64,000 nt of DNA from Allorhizobium pseudoryzae (GCF_011046245.1 NZ_CP049241.1:2806001-2870000); one strand, 5' to 3'; shown: positions 1 through 10,770, numbered from the stretch's first letter. Made by a program: numbers and translations. The notes: generated by a model from the sequence alone, not told the origin.

Positions 1-121
1 ACATCTTCTCTATCTCGCCGAATACAAGCGCCGCCAGTCGGCGCCGGGCGTGAAGATCACCAAGAAAAATTTCGGCCGCGACCGGCGCTATCCGATCACC
101 AACCGGTTCCGGGATCGGTAA
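1..121 (+). CDS. nadE: NAD+ synthetase, C-terminal end (partial)
   Basis: Only the last 39 codons are in the window, read from base 2 to a TAA at 119-121. The tail contains EYKRRQ, a PGVK segment and a [18 protein letters not shown] ending, which I recognise as the conserved C-terminus of alphaproteobacterial glutamine-dependent NAD+ synthetases, the last step of NAD biosynthesis. The catalytic domains lie outside the window, so the call rests on this tail alone. A palindromic repeat follows immediately, so the gene probably ends its transcription unit here. Confidence 0.75.
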   Translation, partial: HLLYLAEYKRRQSAPGVKITKKNFGRDRRYPITNRFRDR

Positions 122-144
122 TTCAGCCTCTGCAGGGATTGGCC

Positions 145-264
145 CTCACCCTGCCTCCGCTTTGCTCGGCAGACCTTCCCACAAGGGGAGAGGAGGCAAC
201 GAGCGTTGCGGCATATGCCTTCTCCCCGTGGGGAGAAGGTGCCCGAAGGGCGGATGAGGGTGAG
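145..264. repeat. Rhizobial-type palindromic intergenic element
   Basis: The element has an outer inverted pair, CTCACCCT at 145-152 and AGGGTGAG at 257-264. Inside is a perfect 10-bp hairpin, CCTTCTCCCC at 218-227 and GGGGAGAAGG at 230-239, with a 2-base loop. This composition (CCCTCACCC, then CTTCTCCCC/GGGGAGAAGG, then GGATGAGGGTGAG) is the kind of dispersed palindromic intergenic repeat I know from Rhizobiaceae genomes. It can fold as a terminator-like structure between nadE and the propeller gene. A degenerate half of a similar sequence may lie near 14938-14975. Confidence 0.75.
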
Positions 265-288
265 CGTGCCACGGGCGGAAGGACAGTC

Positions 289-1823
<1,535 letters not shown>

Positions 1824-1826
1824 GGA

Positions 1827-2507
1827 TTATTGCTGTGGCTGTGCGCCGGGTGTCGCTGGATGCGCCAGGTCAATGCGGCTGTCGTTCGGAAAGAATTGCG
1901 GGCCGACCATGCGCACCGGCCGGTCCGGGTTCCAGTCGCGCTCTGCAACCGGCGGCGTCACGTCCCGCCGGGCCTCCTGCGCTTTCGGCTTGAACTCGAT
2001 GATCGACTGGGACGGAGGCTGGCTGGTGCTCGGACGCAGGCCGCCATCCGGCGCGATCGATGCGGGGATGGTCGCATAGTCGATCTCGCCGCAGCGAAGG
2101 GTGCGCATCTCCTCGCGAAGGGCCGCCTCGTCCCGGCCAAGCGACGTGACCACCTTCATGGATTTCTGTCTCTGGTCGATGATGGCGCGGCGGTTGTCAT
2201 CCATCGCCGACAAGGTCGCCTGCAGATCCTCGCAGACATCGGCCGGGGCGCCGACCTGGACGATGCTGCCGGAACTGCAGCGCATCCTTGTCATTTCCCG
2301 GCGGACCTTGCGGATCTCCTGCGCCTGGTCGGACAAGGCGTCGGCAAAGCTGCGCGCCACGTCGGTGTCGCCGATCACCTGTGTCGTCCCGGCGACTTCG
2401 CGTCCCAGCGCCATGCAGCGTTCGGCATTGGCAGCGGCATCACCGGCGGCAAGGGCCGCGGCGGGAAACAGAAGGATGAGGGCGGAGAGGAGCGGTTTTA
2501 CCGGCAT
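1827..2507 (-). CDS. Secreted hypothetical protein with coiled-coil segment
   Basis: The 226-residue product starts best at the ATG at 2507, giving a signal peptide (MPVKPLLSALILLFPAAALAAG). Three conserved-looking Cys pairs (ERCMALG, RMRCSSGS with DVCEDL, and TLRCGE) alternate with Glu/Arg/Gln-rich helical stretches, suggesting a helical periplasmic protein with disulfides. The last 60 residues are Pro-rich and low in complexity. I do not recognise the family. The neighbours are bluB (convergent) and maeB (upstream, same strand), separated from maeB by a strong hairpin, so it probably has its own promoter. Confidence 0.65.
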   Translation of the reverse strand: MPVKPLLSALILLFPAAALAAGDAAANAERCMALGREVAGTTQVIGDTDVARSFADALSDQAQEIRKVRREMTRMRCSSGSIVQVGAPADVCEDLQATLSAMDDNRRAIIDQRQKSMKVVTSLGRDEAALREEMRTLRCGEIDYATIPASIAPDGGLRPSTSQPPSQSIIEFKPKAQEARRDVTPPVAERDWNPDRPVRMVGPQFFPNDSRIDLAHPATPGAQPQQ

Positions 2508-2534
2508 GAAAGGCTCTCGTCTTTCGAATGTCTG

Positions 2535-2558
2535 ACCCGGAGGATAAGTCCTCCGGGT
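2535..2558 (-). terminator. Hairpin downstream of maeB
   Basis: A perfect 10-bp inverted repeat, ACCCGGAGGA and TCCTCCGGGT, with a 4-base loop lies between the maeB stop and the next gene on the same strand. The run of T after it on the minus strand is weak, so it may be an inefficient terminator or a structure in the downstream gene's leader. Confidence 0.5.
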
Positions 2559-2590
2559 TGACAATGTGATAAGGCGAGAACCGTTCCCGC

Positions 2591-4921
2591 TTAAGCGGGC
2601 ATCGTCGCGAAATCGCTGTGCGAGGCTTCGACCACCGCAAGGGCCGCCATGTTGACGACGCCGCGCGAGGTGACCGAGGTGGAGAGCACATGAGCCGGCT
2701 GGGCGGCACCGAGCAGGATCGGGCCGACATGCAGCGCGTCCATCATGGTGCGCACGATGCCGAGCGAGATGTTGGCCGAATCCAGGTTCGGGAAGATCAA
2801 CAGGTTGGCTTCGCCGGACAGGCTGCTGTTCGGCATGGCGCGCTTGCGAAGCGCTTCCGACAGGGCAGATCCGGCCTGCATTTCACCATCCACTTCGAGA
2901 TCCGGCGCACGCTCTCGGATCAGGTCGAGCGCGGCGCGCATCTTGCGGGCGCTGTCCGAATTGCGGGAGCCGAAATTGGAGTGCGAGATCAGCGCGGCCT
3001 TCGGCGTGATGCCGAAGCGGCGGATTTCCTGCGCCGCGAGATCGGCGATTTCCGCGATCTCCTCATGCGTCGGATTTTCGTTGACGAAGGTATCGGTGAA
3101 GAAGACCGGTCCCTTCTGGGTGATCAGCAGACTCAAGCTTGAAAAGGCCTTGACGCCCGGCCGCTTGCCGATGATCTGGCCGACATCCTTCAGGTGACGG
3201 TCGAAACGGCCTTCGACGCCGCAGATCAGCGCATCCGCATCCCCGCGCTTGACGGCGAGCGCGCCGATGACGGTGGTATTCGTGCGCACGATGGTGCGGG
3301 CGGCTTCCGGATTGATGCCGAGGCGGCCGACGAGGTGGAAATACTCATCGACATAGTCGCGGTAACGCGGATCGTCTTCCGGGTTGACGACGGCGAAGTC
3401 CTCGTTCGGGCGCAGCCGGATGCCGAAACGCTTGAGGCGCGCCTCGATGACCGAAGGACGGCCGATCAGGATCGGCACGCCCGTCTTTTCCTCCAGCAGA
3501 ACCTGGGCGGCGCGCAGCACGCGCTCGTCTTCGCCTTCGGCAAAGATGACCCGCTTCTTTTCCGCCTGCTTGGCGCTGGTGAAGATCGGCTTCATGACGA
3601 AACCGGAGCGCCAGACGAAGCGGTTCAACTGGTCGAGATAATGCTCGAAATCGGTGATTGGGCGGGCGGCGACGCCGGTTTCGGCGGCAGCCTTGGCGAC
3701 AGCCGGCGCGATGCGCAGGATGAGGCGCGGATCAAACGGCGAGGGGATGAGGTAGTTCGGGCCGAAAACCGGCGTCTCATCCGCATAGGCGCGGGCCGCC
3801 ACGTCGGAGATTTCCTCGCGGGCGAGGCCGGCAATCGCCTTCACCGCCGCCATCTTCATCTCTTCGTTGATGGTCGTCGCACCGCAATCCAGCGCGCCGC
3901 GGAAGATATAGGGGAAGCAGAGGACGTTGTTGACCTGGTTGGGGAAATCCGACCGGCCGGTGCAGATCATCGCGTCGGGGCGGGCGGCGCGCGCCAGTTC
4001 CGGCATGATTTCCGGCGTCGGGTTGGCAAGCGCCATGATCAGCGGCTTTTCCGCCATCTGTTCGAGCAGTTCCGGCTTCAGCACGCCGGCCGCCGACAGG
4101 CCGAGGAACACATCCGCACCGCCGATCGATTCCGACAGCACCCGCTTGTCGCTCTTCTGGGCGTAGACTTCCTTCCACGGGTCCATCAGCACGTTGCGGC
4201 CGTCATAGACGAGGCCTTCGATGTCATGCACCCAGATGTTTTCGCGGCGGGCGCCGAGCGAGACGAGAAGGTTGAGGCAGGCGAGCGCTGCGGCACCGGC
4301 ACCGGAGGTGACGATCTTGACGTTCTCGATCTTCTTGCCGGCGAGTTCCAGCCCGTTCAGGATCGCGGCGGCGACGATGATCGCCGTGCCGTGCTGGTCG
4401 TCGTGGAAGACCGGGATGTTCATCTTGTCGCGCAGCTGGCGCTCCACCTCGAAACATTCCGGCGCCTTGATGTCTTCGAGGTTGATGCCGCCGAAGGTGG
4501 GTTCGAGTGCGGCAATGGTCGAGACCATGGAATCGACCGTTCCGGCGTCGATCTCGATATCGAAGACGTCGATGGCGGCAAATTTCTTGAAGAGGACGGC
4601 CTTGCCTTCCATCACCGGCTTGGAGGCGAGCGGCCCGATATTGCCGAGCCCGAGCACGGCCGTGCCGTTGGAGATGACGGCGACCAGGTTGGCGCGGGCC
4701 GTGTAATCGGCGGCCGTTTCGGGATTGTCGCGGATGGCAAGGCAGGGGGCTGCCACACCGGGGGAATAGGCCAGCGCCAGGTCGCGCTGGTTGCCGAGCG
4801 GTTTGGTCGCCACGATCTCCAGCTTGCCGGGTCGCGGATAACGGTGGAAAAACAGCGCCTGTTCGTCGAGGTCCGCCTTCGGCGCCTGTTTCTCCGAAGA
4901 ACCGTTCGCGTTGTCGCCCAT
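2591..4921 (-). CDS. maeB: NADP-dependent malic enzyme with phosphotransacetylase-like domain
   Basis: The enzyme decarboxylates malate to pyruvate with NADP, supplying NADPH and C3 units. The product is about 776 residues: an N-terminal malic domain ([23 protein letters not shown], metal site around DDQHGT), an NAD(P)-binding domain (TSGAGAAA), and from about residue 430 a phosphotransacetylase-like domain ([21 protein letters not shown]). This is the Tme/MaeB architecture of rhizobia; the PTA part is thought to be regulatory. Two ATGs are possible, at 4927 and 4921. GAAAGGAG abuts the first ATG but is 6 bases from the second, so I prefer 4921. Confidence 0.93.
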   Translation of the reverse strand: MGDNANGSSEKQAPKADLDEQALFFHRYPRPGKLEIVATKPLGNQRDLALAYSPGVAAPCLAIRDNPETAADYTARANLVAVISNGTAVLGLGNIGPLASKPVMEGKAVLFKKFAAIDVFDIEIDAGTVDSMVSTIAALEPTFGGINLEDIKAPECFEVERQLRDKMNIPVFHDDQHGTAIIVAAAILNGLELAGKKIENVKIVTSGAGAAALACLNLLVSLGARRENIWVHDIEGLVYDGRNVLMDPWKEVYAQKSDKRVLSESIGGADVFLGLSAAGVLKPELLEQMAEKPLIMALANPTPEIMPELARAARPDAMICTGRSDFPNQVNNVLCFPYIFRGALDCGATTINEEMKMAAVKAIAGLAREEISDVAARAYADETPVFGPNYLIPSPFDPRLILRIAPAVAKAAAETGVAARPITDFEHYLDQLNRFVWRSGFVMKPIFTSAKQAEKKRVIFAEGEDERVLRAAQVLLEEKTGVPILIGRPSVIEARLKRFGIRLRPNEDFAVVNPEDDPRYRDYVDEYFHLVGRLGINPEAARTIVRTNTTVIGALAVKRGDADALICGVEGRFDRHLKDVGQIIGKRPGVKAFSSLSLLITQKGPVFFTDTFVNENPTHEEIAEIADLAAQEIRRFGITPKAALISHSNFGSRNSDSARKMRAALDLIRERAPDLEVDGEMQAGSALSEALRKRAMPNSSLSGEANLLIFPNLDSANISLGIVRTMMDALHVGPILLGAAQPAHVLSTSVTSRGVVNMAALAVVEASHSDFATMPA

Positions 4922-5141
4922 CGCCATCTCCTTTCAGGAACTCTTGTTTTTCTGTGTCATACAGCAAACCGGCGGAAGGAACAGTAGCGATTTGGCCGTT
5001 TTCCGGACGATGATGATCACGCAAACAAATCTTTCGCCTGTCGTCGCCCAATCGCCCGGAGCAGGCCCGGCTGTCATCTTCCTGATAAACGAGTCTGGTT
5101 TTCAAGGGCGCGAGGGGCGGTACGGCGAAAGGGCGACGGAC

Positions 5142-5960
5142 GTGACAGACGCAGTGGAAACGAGGCATTTTCGGACTCTCTTCATCTCCGACGTTCACCT
5201 GGGCTCGAAAGCGGCCCGGACGGATTTCCTCCTGGATTTCCTGCGCTATCACGAGGCCGATACGCTGGTGCTCGTTGGCGATATCGTCGATGGCTGGCGG
5301 CTGAAACGCAGCTGGTACTGGCCGCAGGGCTGCAATGACGTGGTGCAGAAGCTGCTGCGCAAGGCGCGCAAGGGCACCCGCATCGTCTATATTCCCGGCA
5401 ATCACGACGAATTCCTGCGCTCCTTCCCGGGTGTGCATTTCGGCGGGATCGAGGTGGCCGAGCGGATGATCCACGAGGCGGCCGACGGCAAGACATACCT
5501 CGTGCTGCATGGCGACGAATTCGACGTGGTGGTGCGCAATATCCGCCTGCTCGCCTATCTCGGCGACTGGGCCTATGACGCGGCGATCGCCATCAACGTG
5601 GTGCTGGCGGCGGTGCGCCGGCGGCTTCATCTTCCCTACTGGTCGTTTTCCGCCTGGGCGAAGCTGCAGGTGAAGCAGGCGGTGAACTTCATCGGCGAGT
5701 TCCAGAAGGTGGTGGCCGAAGAAGCCCGCCGCAACCATGTCGACGGCGTCATCTGCGGCCATATCCACCATGCGGTGATGGAGGATATCGACGGGATCCG
5801 CTACATCAACACCGGCGACTGGGTGGAAAGCTGCACGGCGATTGCCGAGCACATGGACGGCACGTTCGAACTGATTTCCTGGCAGAAGATCGGCCAGAGC
5901 GCCGAGATCATGGCGCTTACGGCACCGAGCACGCCGGTGGGCAAAGTACAGGCGGCATGA
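5142..5960 (+). CDS. LpxH-like calcineurin-type phosphoesterase (UDP-2,3-diacylglucosamine diphosphatase family)
   Basis: The protein has the full set of metallophosphoesterase motifs: DVHLG near residue 17, GDIVDGW, GNHDE, HGDEFD and GHIHH. This places it in the family annotated as UDP-2,3-diacylglucosamine pyrophosphatases, which act in lipid A synthesis at the inner membrane surface. The exact substrate cannot be proven from sequence. I used the GTG at 5142 (272 residues) because the homologous region starts shortly after it; the frame is open further upstream into maeB. A decayed second copy of the 3' end lies at 6597-6758, beyond a toxin-antitoxin pair. Confidence 0.8.
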   Translation: MTDAVETRHFRTLFISDVHLGSKAARTDFLLDFLRYHEADTLVLVGDIVDGWRLKRSWYWPQGCNDVVQKLLRKARKGTRIVYIPGNHDEFLRSFPGVHFGGIEVAERMIHEAADGKTYLVLHGDEFDVVVRNIRLLAYLGDWAYDAAIAINVVLAAVRRRLHLPYWSFSAWAKLQVKQAVNFIGEFQKVVAEEARRNHVDGVICGHIHHAVMEDIDGIRYINTGDWVESCTAIAEHMDGTFELISWQKIGQSAEIMALTAPSTPVGKVQAA

Positions 5961-6039
5961 GGGGCAGTGTTGCTTCAAGCCATTGGGTTGCCGGCGGATT
6001 TTATGATAGGGTGGCAGCTCATCCAAGGAGGAGCGCCCG

Positions 6040-6258
6040 ATGCAGCGCCCGAAGCAGATTAACGATGATCCGACCGAGGTTCAGCACGACAGGCAGGAAC
6101 GGCTGGACCGCGGCATGAAGGAACTGCGCATGTGGGTGCCTGACCCATATGCCGCAAAGTTCGCCGCGGAAGCCAAACGGCAAGGGCAATTGCTGAGGGG
6201 GCGCCGTGAGGAAGCCGATGCCCTTGATTTTATTGCAACTGCCGTCGAATGGCCGTAG
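6040..6258 (+). CDS. MazE-family (DUF3018-type) antitoxin
   Basis: This 72-residue, charged protein has a strong ribosome site (AAGGAGG) ahead of the ATG at 6040. The central MKELRMWVPDP segment followed by a Lys/Arg/Gln-rich helix is typical of the short MazE-like antitoxins paired with PemK/MazF toxins in Proteobacteria. It precedes the toxin by 3 bases, the usual antitoxin-first order, and would bind both the toxin and its own promoter. The pair sits between an intact phosphoesterase gene and a decayed copy of its end, which suggests gain by transfer. Confidence 0.82.
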   Translation: MQRPKQINDDPTEVQHDRQERLDRGMKELRMWVPDPYAAKFAAEAKRQGQLLRGRREEADALDFIATAVEWP

Positions 6259-6261
6259 GCC

Positions 6262-6588
6262 GTGAAGAGGGGCGATCTCCTCACGGTGTCGGCGCAAGGC
6301 GATTATGGCAAGCCGCGTCCGGCTGTCGTCATTCAGTCGGACGCGCTCGACGCGGCCGATAGCGTTCTGGTGGCGCTTTTGACGACCGCGATCGTCGATG
6401 CGCCGCTCTATCGTCTGAACGTCGAGCCGTCGCCGGAAAATCGTCTCAACGCTCAGTCGCAGATCATGGTGGACAAGGTTTTGGCCTATCCGCGGGCGAA
6501 ATGCGGACCGGTCATCGGCCGGCTTTCCAGCGCCGAGATGACCATGCTGAATACGATGTTATCGGTAATGATCGGACTTGCAGACTAA
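6262..6588 (+). CDS. MazF/PemK-family endoribonuclease toxin
   Basis: This 108-residue protein starts at a GTG 3 bases after the antitoxin stop. The N-terminal MKRGDLLTV, then GDYGKPRPAVVIQSD, and later INA-like NAQSQIMVDKV are hallmark MazF/PemK elements: the RGD and GKPRP motifs and the SQI(M)VDK segment that build the RNA-cleaving active site. MazF toxins cut mRNA at short sequence motifs, halting translation when the antitoxin is degraded. The length is normal and no frameshift is visible, so the system looks intact. Confidence 0.9.
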   Translation: MKRGDLLTVSAQGDYGKPRPAVVIQSDALDAADSVLVALLTTAIVDAPLYRLNVEPSPENRLNAQSQIMVDKVLAYPRAKCGPVIGRLSSAEMTMLNTMLSVMIGLAD

Positions 6589-6596
6589 CCTGCGGC

Positions 6597-6758
6597 CGGT
6601 TGCTCGCCAGCCTCGGCGACCGGGCCTATGACGCGGCGATTGCCGAGCACATGAACGGTACCTTCGAACTCATTTCCTGGCAGAAGATCGGCCAGTGCGC
6701 CGAAATCATGGCGCTTCCGGCACCGAGCACGTCAGTGGGTAAAGTACAGGCGGCGTGA
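6597..6758 (+). pseudogene. Remnant of a second LpxH-like gene 3' end
   Basis: The DNA encodes LASLGDRAYDAAIAEHMNG and continues to KVQAA and a stop, closely matching the C-terminal part of the phosphoesterase at 5142-5960. Relative to the intact gene, 255 bp (85 codons, in frame) are missing. The join falls at a CGGCGAT heptamer present at 5581-5587 and 5836-5842 of the intact gene, as expected for a deletion between short repeats. There is no start codon or ribosome site for it, so it is a relic. Several substitutions show the duplication is not recent. Confidence 0.85.
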
Positions 6759-6841
6759 GGAGGCTCCCGCTCACCTGACCGTTCGTGCTCTGTGCGGTCC
6801 CGTGACGGATGCCCCGCCTCGATGGCGGGGCAAGGTAGTGG

Positions 6842-7306
6842 TCACGCGGCCTGGGCTTCAGCGCCGTTATCCACGAAGCGGAGGCCGAAGCGGGCGGACA
6901 CGGCTTCAAGCCCCGCGGGACCTGCGGGGCAAGCCTCCGCGACGGCCTGGAAAAAGCCCTCGAAGCCGCCGGGTGTCACGATGACCATCAGTCGGCCCAT
7001 GCCGGTACCGATGTTCTGGAACCGGTGCGGAACGCCGCGCGGCAGAAGAACGCAACCACCCTCGCCAACTTCCGTCCGGCTGTCGCCGCAGATGAACAGG
7101 AAACGGCCCGACAGGACGCGGAAGAACTCTTCCTCGCGTTCGTGAACGTGCAGCGGCGGGCCTTCGCCGGCCGGGATATCGGCTTCGAAGAGACCGAAGC
7201 GGTCAGCGGTCTCATCGGCAGACATGCGGATCAGGTGCGGTCCGAAGCCGAGGGCGATCCGCCCGTCACCAAGCTGGGAGATGATGGGTGTCTTGAAGGT
7301 TGTCAT
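6842..7306 (-). CDS. Cupin-domain protein
   Basis: The 154-residue protein has a single cupin barrel. Motif 1 is GEGPPLHVHEREEEFFRVLSG (His, His, Glu metal ligands) and motif 2 is LPRGVPHRFQNIG (second His). Such proteins are dioxygenases, isomerases or sensors; the ligand cannot be deduced. It is divergent from a LysR regulator 99 bp away, the classic arrangement for a LysR-controlled target, so the cupin gene is probably regulated by it. The start ATG at 7306 has a GGAG site upstream. Confidence 0.82.
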   Translation of the reverse strand: MTTFKTPIISQLGDGRIALGFGPHLIRMSADETADRFGLFEADIPAGEGPPLHVHEREEEFFRVLSGRFLFICGDSRTEVGEGGCVLLPRGVPHRFQNIGTGMGRLMVIVTPGGFEGFFQAVAEACPAGPAGLEAVSARFGLRFVDNGAEAQAA

Positions 7307-7332
7307 GTGTGTTTCTCCAGTTGGATTGAATG

Positions 7333-7370
7333 GAGATCATTTACGGGGAGAGACGACGGATGATAATCTC
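7333..7370. promoter_or_regulatory. Imperfect inverted repeat between cupin and LysR genes
   Basis: GAGATCAT at 7333-7340 and ATGATAATCTC at 7360-7370 form an interrupted dyad in the divergent intergenic space. Its position fits a binding site for the adjacent LysR regulator, but the spacing is longer than a simple T-N11-A box, so this is a suggestion only. Confidence 0.3.
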
Positions 7371-7405
7371 ACGCATCTGCCCACACTGTTCGGATCCCTT
7401 GACGA

Positions 7406-8359
7406 ATGAAGACCTCCGATCCACTGAATGGTCTTGCCGTGTTCCTGGCGGTTGCCGAGCATCTGAGCTTCACTAAGGCGGCAGAGATACTCGCGATGTC
7501 GCGCCCTACCGTCAGTGCGCAGGTGGATCAACTTGAGCGTCGTCTTGGCGTTCGCCTGCTGCACAGATCGACCAGACATCTCAGCCTGACCGAAGCTGGG
7601 GCCGCCTTCCACGACAGGCTGAGGAATGTCACGGCCATGGTGCAGGAGGCCGAGCGCGCCGCGATGCATCATCAGGCGGCCCCCGTCGGCAGGTTGAGGA
7701 TTTCGGCGCCGCCCGACCTCGGATCGAGCCATCTGACGCCGATGATCGCCCGGTTCCTGGCGGATCATCCCGAGATCGAGATCGAGCTGGAATTGTCGAA
7801 TTCTGCCGTGAACCTGATCGAGCGGAAGTTCGATCTCGCGGTGCGCGGGACGCTCCGGATCGACGAGACCTTGATCACGCGGAAACTGGGCGAGTCTGCC
7901 GTGGTGATCTGCGCGTCTCCCGATTACCTGTCTCGCCATGCCGGCCCCGAGCATCCGGAGGATCTGGCGGATCACCGCTGTCTGCACTTTTCGGGTCTCC
8001 GATGGGGCCGGAACTGGGAGATGCGGCAGGGCGAAGACCTTCGGCGCGTGCAGATCACGCCAAGCTTCGAAGTGAATGACGGGCGCAATCTGTGCGAGGC
8101 GGCGCTCTGCGGGCTGGGCATCACGTTGTTGCCGACGTTCGTGGTGGGCTCTCATATCAGGGCAGGGCGGCTCGTCCGGATTCTGGCCGATTGGCACGTC
8201 GCCGAAGTGCCACTTCACGCCGTCTATCCCGACAACCGGCTGATCGCTGCCAAGGTGAAGTCGTTCGTCTCCTATCTGGCAGATGAATTCCGTCGTGATC
8301 CCGATCTTTCGGGGGCGGTTGGGCGCGCGCCGACCGTGAAAGACTCGAGCCCCGCCTGA
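7406..8359 (+). CDS. LysR-family transcriptional regulator
   Basis: The 317-residue protein has the LysR winged helix-turn-helix in the first 65 residues (LAVFLAVAEHLSFTKAAEIL, QVDQLERRLGVRLLHRSTR) and the effector-binding domain from about 90 to 300. The LYSR group resembles regulators of small metabolic genes that include a RWG(R)NW-type loop. It is transcribed away from the cupin gene and probably controls it and itself. The inducer is unknown. The start is the ATG at 7406 (MKTSDPLNGL). Confidence 0.9.
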   Translation: MKTSDPLNGLAVFLAVAEHLSFTKAAEILAMSRPTVSAQVDQLERRLGVRLLHRSTRHLSLTEAGAAFHDRLRNVTAMVQEAERAAMHHQAAPVGRLRISAPPDLGSSHLTPMIARFLADHPEIEIELELSNSAVNLIERKFDLAVRGTLRIDETLITRKLGESAVVICASPDYLSRHAGPEHPEDLADHRCLHFSGLRWGRNWEMRQGEDLRRVQITPSFEVNDGRNLCEAALCGLGITLLPTFVVGSHIRAGRLVRILADWHVAEVPLHAVYPDNRLIAAKVKSFVSYLADEFRRDPDLSGAVGRAPTVKDSSPA

Positions 8360-8539
8360 CAGCCGGGTGGCGTGGATAAAGAGCTTGGGTGCGCCGGAAT
8401 GAAAGATGGCCGGCGTGTCATGCGGGATCGCGCAGGCTGCACCGCGCCCCTACCGTCCGCTCCCCACCATGGCCAGCCGCGCGGTTTGCGTGTATGAGAA
8501 CCCCCTCCTTCGCATCCGTCATCTGATTCCGGAGCCCTC

Positions 8540-9748
8540 GTGGCCCAGCCTTCCTCTTCCCCGCCGGTTCCTGCCTGGTTTGCGCTGCGCTGTTCGCTCG
8601 CCTATGCGGCTGCGCTCGGCGTGAATGGCATTCTTTTGCCCTTCTTTCCGGTCTGGCTGAAATCGCTCACCTTCGACGATGTCGAGATCGGGGTGATCCT
8701 CTCCTTGCCGATCCTCCTGCGTATCCTCGCGGGACCCTTGTTCGGATTTCTGGCGGACCGGATGGCGGAGCGGGCGCGGGTGCTGCTGTTTTCCGCGGGT
8801 CTCTCCATTGCAACCGCGCTTGCGCTCACCAAGGTCGAGGGCTTCTGGCCGGTGCTGGTGCTGTTTGCGCTGCAGGGGGCGGCCTTTGCGCCGTTTACGC
8901 CGGTGCTGGAATCGATCACCGTGATGGGGGTCCGCCGCTGGGGTCTCCGCTATGGTTCGATCCGCGTCTGGGGCTCCATCGGCTTTGTCGTCACGACGCT
9001 GATCGCCGGTGAAGCCGTCTCGCGCCTGTCCGGCACGATCGTTCCCGTGGCGGCGGCGATCGCCTTTCTCTTCACGCTCGGCGCAGCCCTCATCGTGCCG
9101 CGCCTCGGGCGGGCGGTGAGCACAAGGGCGAATGCCGGCGGGGCGCTGATCCCCTCAGGCTCCGCGACCGGCGGGCTGCTGCCGCTGATGATCGGCTGCA
9201 CGCTGGTGCAATCCACCCACGGCATGTATTACGGGTTTTCCGGCATCCACTGGCAGGCGCTGGGCTTCAGCGGCTCGCAGATCGGCCTTTTGTGGTCGGC
9301 GGGCGTGGTGGCGGAAATCCTGTTCTTCTTTCTGTCGAGCGTCATCGCCAAACGGTTTTCCGCGCTCTCGCTGATGCTGTTCGGCGGTGGAATGGCCGTC
9401 ATCCGCTGGGCCTTGTTCGTTCAGCCGCTCGATTTTCTTCCGGCGCTGCTTTTGCAGTGCAGCCACGCCTTCACCTTCGCGTTCCTGCATTTCGGCATGC
9501 AGCAGAAGATCGTCGAGCGGGTGCATGAAAGCCGCGAATCCTCGGTGCAGGGCACCTATTTCTTCTACAGCGGGCTGTTTTTGGCGGTCTCCACCTTCGT
9601 CTCCGGCGTTCTCTACCGCCACTTCGGCCAGGACAGCTATTATGCGATGTCGCTGGTGGCCGGCATCGGGCTTGTGATCTGCTGGGTGACGACGCGCCCT
9701 CAGCCCCAGAGGGCGGGTTCCGGCGGGAAGACCAGCGATCCGTCATAA
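8540..9748 (+). CDS. MFS transporter (HcaT/MFS_1-like)
   Basis: This 402-residue inner-membrane protein has twelve predicted hydrophobic segments. It shows the short GFLADRMAERAR loop after the second segment and WGLRYGSIRVWGSIGF, typical of the MFS_1-like group that includes the E. coli 3-phenylpropionate transporter HcaT. The substrate is unknown. The start is a GTG at 8540 preceded by GGAG at 8531. The stop lies 49 bp inside the 3' end of the convergent dipeptide epimerase gene. The 180 bp before it show no clear promoter. Confidence 0.82.
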   Translation: MAQPSSSPPVPAWFALRCSLAYAAALGVNGILLPFFPVWLKSLTFDDVEIGVILSLPILLRILAGPLFGFLADRMAERARVLLFSAGLSIATALALTKVEGFWPVLVLFALQGAAFAPFTPVLESITVMGVRRWGLRYGSIRVWGSIGFVVTTLIAGEAVSRLSGTIVPVAAAIAFLFTLGAALIVPRLGRAVSTRANAGGALIPSGSATGGLLPLMIGCTLVQSTHGMYYGFSGIHWQALGFSGSQIGLLWSAGVVAEILFFFLSSVIAKRFSALSLMLFGGGMAVIRWALFVQPLDFLPALLLQCSHAFTFAFLHFGMQQKIVERVHESRESSVQGTYFFYSGLFLAVSTFVSGVLYRHFGQDSYYAMSLVAGIGLVICWVTTRPQPQRAGSGGKTSDPS

Positions 9749-10680
9749 CGCAGCGCCGGATCCCGGTCGGTCTTCAACAGCAGCGGTCCGTCGAGATCGG
9801 CAAAGGCCGCGCCTTGCGCCAGAAGCACCGCCGGTGCCATGGCAAGCGAACTCGCCAGCATGCAGCCGACCATTACCGAAAAGCCGAGCCGCTCGGCCTC
9901 TCTCTTCATAGCAAGCGCCTCGGTAAGCCCACCGGTCTTGTCGAGCTTGATGTTGACGGCGTCGTAGCGGTCCCGAAGGTTTTTCAGATCGCCGGTCGCG
10001 TGCACGCTCTCGTCGGCGCAGACGGGGACGGGCCGGCGGATACGGGCCAGGATCGCATCCTTCCCGGCGGGAAGCGGCTGTTCGATGAGCGCAATGCCGG
10101 CCTCTGCCGCCACCGCCAGATGCTGTTCGATCGTTTCATCCGTCCAGCCTTCGTTGGCATCAAGGATGATGGCCGCCTGCGGCGCCGCGGCCCGGACCGC
10201 GCGGATATGGGCGCTGTCGTCTGCCGTGCCGACCTTGACCTTCAGGAGCGGGCGATGGGCATTCGCTGCAGCGTGCTCAGCCATCACGTCCGGGGTGGCA
10301 AGCGAGATCGTATAGGCGGTGACGAGCGGCGCGGCATGCGGCGCAATCCGTGCGGCAACCCTCTGGCCGCTCAGCTTCGCCTCGAGATCCCAGAGCGCGC
10401 AATCCACCGCGTTGCGGGCAGCGCCCGGCGGCAGGACCTGCTGCAGGGATGCCCGGTCAAGCCCGCCTTCGATCCGCTGCGAAACGGCGAGGATCGCTTC
10501 GGTCACCCCCTCGATCGTTTCGCCATAGCGGGCATAGGGCACGCATTCGCCGCGACCGACGCAACCGTTCTCCTCGATCGTGCAGCTCACCACGCGGGCT
10601 TCGGTCTTCGCGCCGCGCGAAATGGTGAAAACGCCGGCGATGGGGAAGATTTCTGTTGTGACTTTGAGGTGACGGGGCAT
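9700..10680 (-). CDS. Dipeptide epimerase (L-Ala-D/L-Glu epimerase type, enolase superfamily)
   Basis: The 326-residue enzyme belongs to the mandelate racemase/muconate lactonizing group. It has the LKVKVG motif with the catalytic Lys pair, then metal ligands in ILDANEGW, LIEQPL and ADESV, and the second catalytic Lys in NIKLDKTGG. This set is typical of L-Ala-D/L-Glu epimerases, which help recycle murein peptides in the cytoplasm. The start is the ATG at 10680 with AAGGA five bases upstream. It converges on the MFS gene and is divergent from the Mla operon. Confidence 0.85.
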   Translation of the reverse strand: MPRHLKVTTEIFPIAGVFTISRGAKTEARVVSCTIEENGCVGRGECVPYARYGETIEGVTEAILAVSQRIEGGLDRASLQQVLPPGAARNAVDCALWDLEAKLSGQRVAARIAPHAAPLVTAYTISLATPDVMAEHAAANAHRPLLKVKVGTADDSAHIRAVRAAAPQAAIILDANEGWTDETIEQHLAVAAEAGIALIEQPLPAGKDAILARIRRPVPVCADESVHATGDLKNLRDRYDAVNIKLDKTGGLTEALAMKREAERLGFSVMVGCMLASSLAMAPAVLLAQGAAFADLDGPLLLKTDRDPALRYDGSLVFPPEPALWG

Positions 10681-10770
10681 GGAAATCCTTGGGCGGCGCA
10701 TGGCAATTCGGCAGTGGGTGTTTATATTGCCGGTCTGACCGGAAGGTTCAACCGTGTGTTCGGACATGAC

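Noticed and set aside
139..288. Upstream extension of the propeller gene through the palindromic element
   Set aside because: The extension would be made entirely of repeat sequence; a proper ribosome site precedes the ATG at 289.
6501..6758. An 85-codon frame continuing from the toxin region into the phosphoesterase-like remnant
   Set aside because: Its first part is out of frame with the toxin, and the remainder is the decayed 3' end of the duplicated gene; there is no start signal.
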